Below the pieces are notes generated by a model. It was not told the DNA's origin. It did no database searches and saw nothing but the letters and a program-made list of their open reading frames with translations. Both the position numbers and the translations under genes were made by a program. From NCBI GenBank assembly GCA_007118195.1, contig SKSA01000045.1, positions 1-23,414 on the forward strand: a DNA stretch of 23,414 bases. Reading direction: 5' to 3'. Shown here in pieces: positions 16,574 to 23,414 of this stretch (the first letter of the stretch is position 1; each line of letters begins with the position of its first letter). The DNA is from Anaerobacillus sp. (GTDB taxonomy: Bacteria; Bacillota; Bacilli; Bacillales; Anaerobacillaceae).

Positions 16574-16787
16574 CGTTTTGTATAAAAATAAGATTTTGAC
16601 GACCGAGATTCTTGAACGAGCCTCTAAAATTCGATAGAAGGTGCTCCTGCGGTTACTCGTCGCAAAGCTGCACGATGAATTCACTAAGAAGTATCACATG
16701 TAGTTATTGAAGTATGTAGCTTTACAGCGAAGTGAGAGAACTCAGTCGTCAATTTTCATGGTTGGTGGTGACGAGTAAATCGTCATC
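16574..16787 (+). repeat. palindromic repeat element, tandem copy 2 (long form)
   Basis: CGTTTTGTAT begins the unit. TTGACGACCGAG (16596-16607) pairs with CTCAGTCGTCAA (16741-16752), 11 of 12 positions. The interior has GAACGAGCCTCTAAAATTCG and ACAGCGAAGTGAGAGAA, separated by about 80 bp absent from the other copies. The following hairpin is TGACGA-GTAAA-TCGTCA (16769-16785). GGTTTTGTATG just after (from 16790) repeats the unit's first bases, as if another copy once began there. Confidence 0.82.
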
Positions 16788-16893
16788 TTGGTTTTGTATG
16801 TTAAAGAGTTGAGGTATGAAAATCAAAGCAAATTTTTTCTCTGTAGGAAAATAATTCTTTCCTTCGTTGTTAATTAGTAGTAAGATAGATAGG

Positions 16894-17205
16894 TTGCATT
16901 CATTCCGTAATTTTTATTGGATAAAATTACTGTTTAAAGGGAATGAATGTAATGATATATCGTTCAAACGTAATCTGTAGATAAATAAATACAGATAGGG
17001 ACGGAACTAATCCGTTCTAATGGGCGGTTACGGGGCTGACTTTAGGAAGGAATATATTCCTAAAAAGTGCAAAATAAAGCACAATATTTTTTTCGTTTTT
17101 GTAAAGCTTAAACAATGTAGGCATTCGTTATCACAGATACTTGGTTAACGAAAAAACGAAGATCAAAAGCCAGATTAAATAGCAAGTCAGCCTCTTATAC
17201 CGCCC
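16894..17205 (+). ncRNA. highly structured leader RNA upstream of cshA
   Basis: A series of helices precedes the helicase gene. P1 (16894-16952) has the 13-bp stem TTGCATTCATTCC / GGAATGAATGTAA and inner GTAATTTT / AAAATTAC. P2 is ATCTGTA / TACAGAT (16973-16996). P3 is GGACGGA / TCCGTTC (16999-17017). A long-range closing stem pairs GGGCGGT (17022-17028) with ACCGCCC (17199-17205) and GGGGCTGACTT (17032-17042) with AAGTCAGCCTC (17184-17194). Inside it lie TTTAGGAA / TTCCTAAA (17041-17064), TTCGTTTTT / AAAAACGAA (17092-17100 with 17152-17160) and an alternative TTCGTTA / TAACGAA. No known riboswitch class is recognised. It ends about 25 nt before the ribosome binding site and has no terminator after it. 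Confidence 0.75.
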
Positions 17206-17244
17206 GTCAGAATGAGATAATTTTAATTAAAAGGAGAAATGAAA

Positions 17245-18741
17245 TTGGCAACTTTTTATGATTTCGGTTTAGACCATCAAATTATTCGAGCTATCTCGGA
17301 TATGGGCTTTGAGGAGGCAACTCCAATTCAAAGTCAAACAATTCCCGTGGCATTAGAGGGAAAAGATTTAATCGGACAAGCCCAAACAGGAACAGGGAAA
17401 ACGGCAGCATTTGGAATTCCCCTTATCGAAAAGGCAGACTTAAAGGATGAGGCAATTCAATCAGTTGTTTTAACACCAACACGAGAATTAGCGGTACAAA
17501 TCGCTGAAGAACTAAATAAAATTGGTCAAAATAAAGGAGTACGTTCGTTACCGATTTATGGTGGACAAGATATTGGACGACAAATTAGAGCATTAAAGCA
17601 GCGTCCACAAATTATTGTAGCAACACCTGGACGTTTTATGGATCATATGCGTCGTAAAACGATTCGTCTCCAATCAATTAGCATCGTCGTGCTTGATGAA
17701 GCAGATGAAATGTTAAACATGGGCTTTGTAGAGGATATTGAAACTATTTTAAAAGAAGTCCCTGAAACGCGCCAAACTTTATTGTTTTCGGCAACCATGC
17801 CAAAAAGAATTCAAAGCTTAGCACAAAAGTTTTTAAAAGATCCGGCATCGATTGCCGTTAAAGCGAAGGAAATGACCGTTGAAAATATTGATCAGCAATA
17901 TTTGGAAGTGCAAGAAAAGCAAAAGTTTGATGTGCTTTGTCGCATGCTTGATATTCAAGCACCAGAACTTGCGATTATCTTTGGTCGTACAAAACGTCGC
18001 GTTGATGAGCTCTCAGAAGCTTTATTAAAGCGTGGTTATATTGCTGAAGGAATTCATGGTGATTTAAATCAAGCAAAACGTGATAGTGTCATACGAAAAT
18101 TTAAAGAATCAACCATTGAAGTACTTGTAGCGACAGATGTTGCTGCACGTGGGATTGATGTTAGTGGCGTAACACACGTCTATAACTTTGATATTCCTCA
18201 AGATCCAGAAAGCTATGTTCACCGAATCGGTAGAACGGGCCGTGCAGGTAAAACGGGAATGGCGATTATGTTTGTTACCCCAAGGGAAATGGACCACCTT
18301 AAGTCCATTGAAAAAATGACAAAAAGAAATATTACGCGCCGTGCAGTACCTACATTTGCTGAAGCCATCGAAGGTCAGCAGCGTTTAACGATTGATAAAC
18401 TCTTAGAAATCATTGAAGAAAAAGATTATCAAGCGTATAAAAATAGTGCTGAACAACTTTTAGAGGAAGTTGATTCTGTAACACTCGTCTCTGCAGCGTT
18501 AAAAATGTTAACGAAAGAGCCGAATACAACTCCAGTAAAAATTACTGGTGAAGCACCATTACGTGCGAAAAAAGCGGGCTTTGGTGGAAAGAAAGGCAGT
18601 GGCGGCGGTGGCAAATACCGTGGAAAAGACGGTGGCCGTGACCGTGACCGAAATCGTAGTCGTAATAAAAAAGGCGGCGAAGGACGCCCACCAAAAAATA
18701 ACGCAGAACGTAGCTATAAGAAAAGAAATAAAAATAAGTAA
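17245..18741 (+). CDS. cshA: DEAD-box RNA helicase, CshA type
   Basis: This ~498-residue ATP-dependent RNA helicase has every DEAD-box motif intact: the Q motif ([14 protein letters not shown]), [44 protein letters not shown] and [11 protein letters not shown] basic, glycine- and arginine-rich tail (about residues 440-498) follows. CshA in bacilli unwinds RNA, works with the RNA degradosome and is important in the cold. An in-frame ATG at 17239 is only 2 nt from AAGGAG, while TTG at 17245 is 8 nt away and gives the start [10 protein letters not shown] therefore prefer TTG. A ~310-nt structured leader precedes it, suggesting control at the RNA level, perhaps by the helicase itself. Confidence 0.93.
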   Translation: MATFYDFGLDHQIIRAISDMGFEEATPIQSQTIPVALEGKDLIGQAQTGTGKTAAFGIPLIEKADLKDEAIQSVVLTPTRELAVQIAEELNKIGQNKGVRSLPIYGGQDIGRQIRALKQRPQIIVATPGRFMDHMRRKTIRLQSISIVVLDEADEMLNMGFVEDIETILKEVPETRQTLLFSATMPKRIQSLAQKFLKDPASIAVKAKEMTVENIDQQYLEVQEKQKFDVLCRMLDIQAPELAIIFGRTKRRVDELSEALLKRGYIAEGIHGDLNQAKRDSVIRKFKESTIEVLVATDVAARGIDVSGVTHVYNFDIPQDPESYVHRIGRTGRAGKTGMAIMFVTPREMDHLKSIEKMTKRNITRRAVPTFAEAIEGQQRLTIDKLLEIIEEKDYQAYKNSAEQLLEEVDSVTLVSAALKMLTKEPNTTPVKITGEAPLRAKKAGFGGKKGSGGGGKYRGKDGGRDRDRNRSRNKKGGEGRPPKNNAERSYKKRNKNK

Positions 18742-18744
18742 TGA

Positions 18745-18795
18745 AAAGGAGGAGGCCGGTCAGTTTTATAAATTCGATCAAGCCTCTTTTCTTTG
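18745..18795 (+). terminator. possible terminator after cshA
   Basis: GAGGC (18752-18756) can pair with GCCTC (18782-18786), flanked by AAAAGG and TTTTCTTT, giving a short stem with a long loop and a T-rich tail. It is a weak candidate, but no better one is visible before the sucrose operon promoter. Confidence 0.4.
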
Positions 18796-18883
18796 CCAAA
18801 AAGGGTAGTGTAGCGGATCTAACAGTCGCTAGCCTAATTAAGGCATACCATTTTTTATTCGACATTTTTCGATAAAAGTTATA

Positions 18884-18912
18884 TTGACAAAGAAAACAGA
18901 TTGTGGTTAAAT
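18884..18912 (+). promoter_or_regulatory. sigma-A promoter of the sucrose operon
   Basis: A perfect TTGACA (18884-18889) and TTAAAT (18907-18912) are 17 bp apart. The start site near 18919 lies just before the antiterminator target at 18941, the arrangement expected for a sac-type operon. The 439-bp gap between cshA and sacP is filled by this promoter, the cre-like site, the RAT, the terminator and a ~140-nt leader. Confidence 0.75.
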
Positions 18913-18925
18913 GTAAGCGTATAAA
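18911..18925 (+). promoter_or_regulatory. cre-like site (CcpA operator) overlapping the sucrose promoter
   Basis: ATGTAAGCGTATAAA matches the catabolite-response consensus WTGNAANCGNWNNCW except at the final conserved C. It overlaps the -10 box and start site, so CcpA binding there would block initiation when glucose is present. Confidence 0.55.
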
Positions 18926-18940
18926 CAAAAGAATAAAGTA

Positions 18941-18969
18941 GGATTGTTACTATTTACGTAGGCAAGACC
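18941..18969 (+). promoter_or_regulatory. RAT site, SacT/SacY-type antiterminator target
   Basis: The 29-nt target begins GGATTGTTACT and ends GTAGGCAAGACC, matching the RATs of B. subtilis sacB and sacP closely. Its 3' end overlaps the left arm of the terminator at 18964, so binding of a BglG-family antiterminator would stop the terminator from forming. The gene for that antiterminator is not in this window. Confidence 0.9.
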
Positions 18970-19036
18970 TAAAATGTTTGAGGGGATAGAGATTCTATCT
19001 TTTATCCCTTTTCACATTTTAGGTCTTTTATTTTTG
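18964..19036 (+). terminator. sucrose-controlled leader terminator of the sac operon
   Basis: AAGACCTAAAATGT pairs with ACATTTTAGGTCTT (14 bp, perfect), with an inner GGGATA / TATCCC stem, followed by TTTTATTTTT. The left arm shares bases with the RAT, giving the mutually exclusive structures of a protein-controlled attenuator. Confidence 0.92.
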
Positions 19037-19180
19037 GAGTTGTTGTAAAAAAATGGTTTTTTGTTTGTTTTGTTCTGAAACTACGTAAACAAAATTGTGC
19101 ACATCTTGTATGTAATCCTAATTTATTACAAAACATTAAGGTAGGTAATTTATCAATTTATTAAGTAAAGGAGAATTAAA

Positions 19181-20560
19181 ATGCAGCCCAAAGAAATCGC
19201 ACAGCAACTATTACCGTTGTTAGGTGGTAAAGAAAATATTATAAGTGCCACGCATTGCGCGACTCGTCTACGTCTAGTATTAAAAGACGATGATCAAGCA
19301 CAAAAAGCAGAAATAGAAGAAATTGAAGGAGTAAAAGGGGCCTTTTTAAGTTCAGGACAATTTCAAATTATCTTTGGAACTGGTGCGGTGAATAAAGTGT
19401 ATGCCGCTTTTGCCCAAGAAGCTGGATTAAATGATGCGGAGAACCAAGCGGATCATAAAGAAGCGATTCAAAAGAAAATGAATCCGATTGCTCGTTTTGC
19501 AAGAACGCTCTCCAATATATTCGTTCCAATCATCCCAGCGATCGTTGCAAGTGGTTTGTTAATGGGATTACTCGGAATGTTACGAACGTTTGAATGGGTA
19601 GCACCAGATAGTTCTTGGATTGTCTTACTTGATATGTTCTCAAGTGCGGCCTTTATTATTTTACCTATTTTAATTGGTGTAAGTGCAGCTAAGGAATTTG
19701 GAGCAAACCCTTATTTAGGTGCTGTTATTGGGGGAATTATGACCCACCCCGCCTTATTAAATGCATGGGCACAAGGAACTGCACAACCAGACTATCTTAA
19801 TTTTATAGGCTTTGATATTGCCATGATCGGTTATCAAGGAACGGTTATCCCCGTTTTATTAGCGGTTTATTTTATGAGTAAAATTGAAAAAAACTTACGA
19901 AAAGTTGTGCCACATGCTCTTGATTTAATTGTGACACCGTTTGTTACCGTTATTGTTACAGGTTTTTTTGCTTTAGTCATCCTAGGACCATTAGGAAACA
20001 TGGTCGGTGACGGAATTACAACGATCTTAAACTTTGTATATAATTACGGCGGATTTGTAGCAGGTCTTTTATTTGGTGGAACATACTCCTTAATCGTTAT
20101 TACAGGGGTACATCACTCGTTCCACGCAATCGAAGCGGGACTAATAGCAAGCATTGGTGTCAATTATTTATTACCAATTTGGTCCATGGCCAATGTTGCC
20201 CAAGGTGGAGCAGGACTTGCTGTGTTTTTCAAGTCAAAGCGTGCAAAAACGAAAGAACTTGCCTTACCATCAGCACTATCAGCATTTTTAGGAATAACTG
20301 AACCGGTTATTTTCGGGGTGAACTTACGCTATCGTAGACCATTTATTGGAGCTTTAATTGGTGGAGCGTTAGGTGGATCGTATGTTGTTTTCACGAATGT
20401 AGTCGCAAATGCTTACGGTTTAACGGGAATTCCGATGATTGCGATCGTTTCACCGTTGGGAACAATTAACTTAGTCAATTATTTAATTGGTTTTGCTATT
20501 GCAGTTACGGGTGCTTTTGTGGCAACATGGATTTTAGGTTTTAAAGAAGAAGATAAATAA
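19181..20560 (+). CDS. sacP: sucrose-specific PTS permease EIIBC
   Basis: This 459-residue permease compares with ~461 in B. subtilis SacP. The EIIB domain (1 to about 80) has phospho-cysteine C26 in HCATRLRLVLKDD, and the EIIC membrane domain (about 105-455) has many hydrophobic helices and the GITEPVIFGVN signature. It imports sucrose and phosphorylates it to sucrose-6-phosphate. There is no EIIA domain and no EIIA gene nearby, so phosphate must come from a shared EIIA such as that of a glucose permease. AAAGGAG sets the start. It is the first gene after the RAT-terminator and is followed by genes that use its product. A strong hairpin separates it from the next gene. Confidence 0.93.
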   Translation: MQPKEIAQQLLPLLGGKENIISATHCATRLRLVLKDDDQAQKAEIEEIEGVKGAFLSSGQFQIIFGTGAVNKVYAAFAQEAGLNDAENQADHKEAIQKKMNPIARFARTLSNIFVPIIPAIVASGLLMGLLGMLRTFEWVAPDSSWIVLLDMFSSAAFIILPILIGVSAAKEFGANPYLGAVIGGIMTHPALLNAWAQGTAQPDYLNFIGFDIAMIGYQGTVIPVLLAVYFMSKIEKNLRKVVPHALDLIVTPFVTVIVTGFFALVILGPLGNMVGDGITTILNFVYNYGGFVAGLLFGGTYSLIVITGVHHSFHAIEAGLIASIGVNYLLPIWSMANVAQGGAGLAVFFKSKRAKTKELALPSALSAFLGITEPVIFGVNLRYRRPFIGALIGGALGGSYVVFTNVVANAYGLTGIPMIAIVSPLGTINLVNYLIGFAIAVTGAFVATWILGFKEEDK

Positions 20561-20583
20561 TAAAGAGGTTGATTTAAAAGAAA

Positions 20584-20640
20584 CTCACCTTAACTATTGT
20601 GCAGGTTAATGTTATTTGCTAGTTAAGGTGAGGCTATTTT
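20584..20640 (+). terminator. hairpin between sacP and fructokinase gene
   Basis: CTCACCTTAACTA (20584-20596) and TAGTTAAGGTGAG (20620-20632) form a perfect 13-bp stem with a 23-nt loop, followed by GCTATTTTAAG. The T-run is short, so it may be a partial terminator or a stabilising hairpin that raises sacP mRNA above the genes that follow. A second 9-bp inverted repeat, ATTGTCAAA / TTTGACAAT, lies at 20667-20705. Confidence 0.6.
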
Positions 20641-20731
20641 AAGTCATCCTTTTTCTACATTTAGGTATTGTCAAAAGGTCAATGAAAAATGAATCATTTG
20701 ACAATTACAACTATAAACGGGGGTATTTTTG

Positions 20732-21679
20732 ATGAAGAAAGGTGTTATTAGTCTTGGCGAAGCGTTAATTGACTTTATTCCTATGGACCATACGAATACA
20801 AATTACATAAAAAGCCCAGGTGGAGCTCCAGCGAATGTAGCTGTTGGAATTGCTCGTTTAGGTGCAAGTTCTACGTTCCTCGGAAAAGTAGGGGATGACG
20901 TTCTAGGACACTTCCTAAGAGATACTTTAAAAGGCTACGGTGTTTGGACAGACCAAATGTTTTTTACAAAAGAAGTAAGGACTGGACTTGTTTTTGTCAC
21001 ATTAGCTGAAAATGGCGAGCGTAGCTTTGATTTTTATATTAATCCAAGTGCCGATCGTTTTTTAGCAGAAGAGGACCTTGACGAGCAGTTATTTAAGACG
21101 AATAAAATTTTACATTTCGGTTCGATTAGTTTAATTAGTGAGCCGGCTAAATCGGCGACCAAAAAGGCCGTTCAGTTAGCGAAAGAAAACGGGATGATCG
21201 TATCGTATGACCCGAACTTACGATTAGGACTTTGGGAAAATAGCGAAGAGGCTCGAGAAACGATCATTTCGATGCTTGGTGAAGCTGACGTTTTAAAAAT
21301 TTCAGAAGAAGAACTCGAATTTATTACAGGTGAAAAAGATATTGATCAAGGTGTCGCCAAATTAAAGTCATATAACATTTCGTTAATTCTAATTACATTA
21401 GGTAGCGAGGGTAGCTACGTATTTTTAAATGGAGAAAAAGCTCATGTGGAAGCCATGAAGGTAGAAGCAGTGGACACGACTGGGGCAGGTGATGCTTTCG
21501 TCTCAGGAATTCTTTATAAATTAGAAAAACGTCGTGAAGGAATCGCGAATTTATCGATCGAAGAAGCCAAAGAAATCGCTCGGTTTGCAAGTGTTTCTGG
21601 TGGCTTAGCAGCCTCGACAAAAGGGGCGATGACGGCACTACCAACGATTTCTCAAGTTGAACAAATATTAAGGGGCTAA
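20732..21679 (+). CDS. scrK: fructokinase, PfkB family
   Basis: This 315-residue sugar kinase phosphorylates the fructose released from sucrose-6-phosphate to fructose-6-phosphate. It has the PfkB N-terminal signature SPGGAPANVAVGIARLG and the C-terminal DTTGAGDAF, where D254 is the catalytic base. The pattern GERSFDFYINPSAD is close to enterobacterial ScrK. A TTG codon just before the ATG at 20732 is in frame, but GGGGG at 20719-20723 is best placed for the ATG. It is 4 bp from sacA and so co-translated with it. A sucrose role is inferred from context; other PfkB substrates are possible on sequence alone. Confidence 0.9.
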   Translation: MKKGVISLGEALIDFIPMDHTNTNYIKSPGGAPANVAVGIARLGASSTFLGKVGDDVLGHFLRDTLKGYGVWTDQMFFTKEVRTGLVFVTLAENGERSFDFYINPSADRFLAEEDLDEQLFKTNKILHFGSISLISEPAKSATKKAVQLAKENGMIVSYDPNLRLGLWENSEEARETIISMLGEADVLKISEEELEFITGEKDIDQGVAKLKSYNISLILITLGSEGSYVFLNGEKAHVEAMKVEAVDTTGAGDAFVSGILYKLEKRREGIANLSIEEAKEIARFASVSGGLAASTKGAMTALPTISQVEQILRG

Positions 21680-21683
21680 CAAG

Positions 21684-23138
21684 ATGACGGATCGAGCATT
21701 ACAACTAATTTCACAAGCGAACGCTGAAGTTGAGAAACATCAGCAAAAAGTACAAAGTGATGATTACCGCCTCGGGTTTCATTTAATGCCGCCTGTCGGC
21801 TTACTAAATGATCCGAACGGTTTTATTCAATTTCAAGGAGTTTACCACTTGTTTTATCAGTGGAATCCTTTTAAAACAGGTCATGGTGCAAAGTTTTGGG
21901 GGCATTATACGTCAAAGGATCTTGTCAATTGGACTCACGAAAAAATTGCATTAGCACCGAGCGATTGGTTTGATAAAAATGGTTGCTATTCAGGAAGTGC
22001 TGTTAGCGACGCTGGAAAAATTAAATTGTTTTATACTGGAAATGTCAAAGATGAAAATGGAAATCGTGAAACTTATCAATGTCTCGCTGAAAGTGAAAAC
22101 GGGATTGATTTTGTGAAAAAAGGTGTTGTCATTGAGCTGCCGGAGGGCTATACTGCTCATTTTCGTGATCCAAAAGTGTGGCGGCATCAAGGTGATTGGT
22201 ATATGATTATTGGCGCACAAAGTGAGGATTTACAAGGAAAGGCAGCTTTATTTAAATCCGTTGACTTACTAGAGTGGCAGCTTCTCGGCAATGTTGCCGG
22301 CTCGAACGAAGGTGAACTTGGTGATTTCGGTTATATGTGGGAATGTCCAGATTTATTTTCTCTTCAAGGCAAAGACGTGTTAATTGTATCTCCACAAGGC
22401 CTGGAACCTGAAGGAATACTTTACAATAATGTCTATCAATCGGGATATTTTGTTGGCCAGTTAAATTATGAGACCGGTAAGATGTCTCACGGTCCGTTTG
22501 TAGAACTTGATCGTGGCTTTGAGTTTTACGCACCGCAAACGACGGTTGATGAACAAGGAAGAAGATTGCTTTATGCATGGATGGGAGTTCCAGAGCAAGC
22601 AGAAGATCAACACCCGACGATTGATTTTAAATGGGTTCATGCGATGACGTTGCCACGTGAGCTTGTTTTAGTCGGTGAAAGGCTTTACCAAAAGCCAGTG
22701 GATGAATTAAAGCAATTACGGAAAAACGAAGTTGTTTATGAAAACGAAGTGCTGACGAGTGTCACTAAACAACTAAAACATGTAAACGGTGATCAGTTAG
22801 AATTGGTCATTGATTTTCATCGTAATGAGGCTGATACGTTTGAAATTGCGATTCGGGACGAAGCACGTATCATTTACGACAAAAGTGAAGAGCGTTTAAC
22901 ATTACAGCGAAAATCATTTAGTGATCGTGATAGGGCGGTTGAAGCAAGGCACTGTATGCTTTCGCAGTTGCGACAGCTTCGCATTTTTTTAGATACATCC
23001 TCGATCGAACTATTTGCCAATGACGGAGAAGAAGTATTTACCGCAAGGATATTTCCCGAGAAAGAAAAAAAAGAAATTTCCTTTACTGCAGTAAACGGAA
23101 CGACGGAGTTTACAGTGAGGAAGTGGGATATTCGTTAG
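21684..23138 (+). CDS. sacA: sucrose-6-phosphate hydrolase, GH32
   Basis: This 484-residue intracellular invertase-type enzyme has no signal peptide. The GH32 catalytic residues are D43 in LLNDPNG (nucleophile), D162 in FRDP (transition-state stabiliser) and E220 in WECPD (acid/base), on a five-bladed propeller, with a C-terminal beta-sandwich. It splits sucrose-6-phosphate into glucose-6-phosphate and fructose. AAGGGG precedes the ATG, which begins 4 bp after the fructokinase stop. It is the last gene of the sucrose operon and is followed by an extended palindrome. Confidence 0.95.
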   Translation: MTDRALQLISQANAEVEKHQQKVQSDDYRLGFHLMPPVGLLNDPNGFIQFQGVYHLFYQWNPFKTGHGAKFWGHYTSKDLVNWTHEKIALAPSDWFDKNGCYSGSAVSDAGKIKLFYTGNVKDENGNRETYQCLAESENGIDFVKKGVVIELPEGYTAHFRDPKVWRHQGDWYMIIGAQSEDLQGKAALFKSVDLLEWQLLGNVAGSNEGELGDFGYMWECPDLFSLQGKDVLIVSPQGLEPEGILYNNVYQSGYFVGQLNYETGKMSHGPFVELDRGFEFYAPQTTVDEQGRRLLYAWMGVPEQAEDQHPTIDFKWVHAMTLPRELVLVGERLYQKPVDELKQLRKNEVVYENEVLTSVTKQLKHVNGDQLELVIDFHRNEADTFEIAIRDEARIIYDKSEERLTLQRKSFSDRDRAVEARHCMLSQLRQLRIFLDTSSIELFANDGEEVFTARIFPEKEKKEISFTAVNGTTEFTVRKWDIR

Positions 23139-23142
23139 TAGG

Positions 23143-23237
23143 AGTTTTGAGTTTTGAATTTTGAGTGTTGAGTTGTTTTTCGGTTTAGCTTCGAAGCGAA
23201 TCCAAAAAACTCTTCACTCAACACTCATCACTCAAAA
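23143..23237. repeat. long imperfect palindrome with GAGTGTTGAG micro-repeats
   Basis: The centre is the perfect palindrome GCTTCGAAGC (23188-23197). Arms spread outward through a T-rich left arm (GAGTTGTTTTTCGG) and CCAAAAAACTC on the right, then AATTTTGAGTGTTGAGT facing ACTCAACACTCATCACTC. Both arms are built from short direct repeats of the TTTTGAGTG type. It lies between the convergent sacA and YfhD-like genes. The T-run precedes rather than follows the stem, so it is not a classic terminator. Confidence 0.75.
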
Positions 23238-23414
23238 TTATTTACGGTCTACTTCTGTCGGTGGAAAGCCTGGTTTTGCTTTTAATTCGTAACGGTCATC
23301 AAGTTCTTTCGCAAATTCTAAATCTTGATCGTCTGTAGCGATATCTTTTCTAGGTGTTTGTGGTAAACTGTTTTTATTTCTATCACGTGTTTTTTGCTTA
23401 CGAGCTCTACCCAT
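23238..23414 (-). CDS. small YfhD-like protein (start at window edge)
   Basis: This 58-residue hydrophilic protein begins MGRARKQKTRDRNKNSLPQT and continues with acidic and basic helices (DDQDLEFAKELDDRY). The MGR-basic start and the LPQTP-(K/R) followed by an acidic stretch resemble YfhD, a small protein of unknown function in bacilli, possibly linked to sporulation. The ATG is the last three bases of the window, so the ribosome binding site and any longer N-terminus are out of view. The C-terminal KPGFPPTEVDRK is not something I can match to the family. Confidence 0.6.
   Translation of the reverse strand: MGRARKQKTRDRNKNSLPQTPRKDIATDDQDLEFAKELDDRYELKAKPGFPPTEVDRK

Noticed and set aside
16434..16787. 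CRISPR array reading of the tandem repeat region
   Set aside because: Only two tandem units exist, they are diverged and palindromic with variable interiors, and no cas genes or uniform spacers are present.
18548..18808. Forward 86-residue reading frame and several reverse frames over the cshA tail
   Set aside because: They overlap the glycine/arginine-rich coding region of cshA in other frames; the low-complexity codons explain the open frames.
22252..22578. Reverse-strand 108-residue frame inside sacA
   Set aside because: It is fully inside an intact GH32 gene, has no start signals and no recognisable domain.

Overview
This window looks like low-GC Gram-positive chromosome from the family Bacillaceae. 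The reasons are the AT-rich sequence, strong AAGGAGG-type ribosome binding sites, and the block walR-walK-walH-walI-walJ-htrC-(CxxH/CxxC gene)-rlmH in its usual order. That block normally lies within some tens of kb of the replication origin. An alkaliphilic or soil bacillus is plausible, but I cannot name the species.

Layout. (1) 1-2.3 kb: tRNA-Phe and tRNA-Thr with a terminator, then a secreted LysM-G5-M23 cell-wall peptidase. (2) 2.3-10.0 kb: the WalRK two-component operon with its membrane regulators WalH and WalI and the metallo-hydrolase WalJ, then an HtrA-type protease, a 52-residue CxxH/CxxC protein and the 23S rRNA methyltransferase RlmH. Four perfect DnaA boxes plus two near matches lie around the small gene just upstream of rlmH. 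A ~130-bp nested inverted repeat lies just upstream of walR. (3) 10.0-13.6 kb: a more accessory stretch with a reverse-strand HEPN-like/SAM-methyltransferase fusion, a TraB/PrgY-type membrane protein and a small repetitive protein. (4) 13.6-16.3 kb: a free-standing glutaminyl-tRNA synthetase and a convergent PHP-family phosphatase. (5) 16.4-17.2 kb: nearly 1 kb of non-coding DNA holding two tandem copies of a palindromic repeat (a third, inverted copy follows glnS) and then a highly structured ~310-nt leader of a DEAD-box RNA helicase of the CshA type. (6) 18.8-23.1 kb: a sucrose operon (PTS EIIBC, fructokinase, sucrose-6-phosphate hydrolase). It is preceded by a promoter, a cre-like site and a SacT/SacY-type antiterminator target overlapping a terminator. 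(7) The right edge has an imperfect palindrome and a small reverse-strand gene resembling YfhD.

How the genes work together. WalRK with WalH, WalI and WalJ coordinates cell-wall hydrolysis with growth, and the M23 peptidase upstream is a plausible target. The sucrose genes form a full uptake-to-glycolysis route: sucrose enters as sucrose-6-phosphate, is cleaved to glucose-6-phosphate and fructose, and the fructose is phosphorylated. The main candidates for undescribed biology are the HEPN-methyltransferase fusion, the structured cshA leader, the walR-leader hairpin and the dispersed palindromic repeat with compensatory stem changes. All of these rest on reading by eye and no database was searched.
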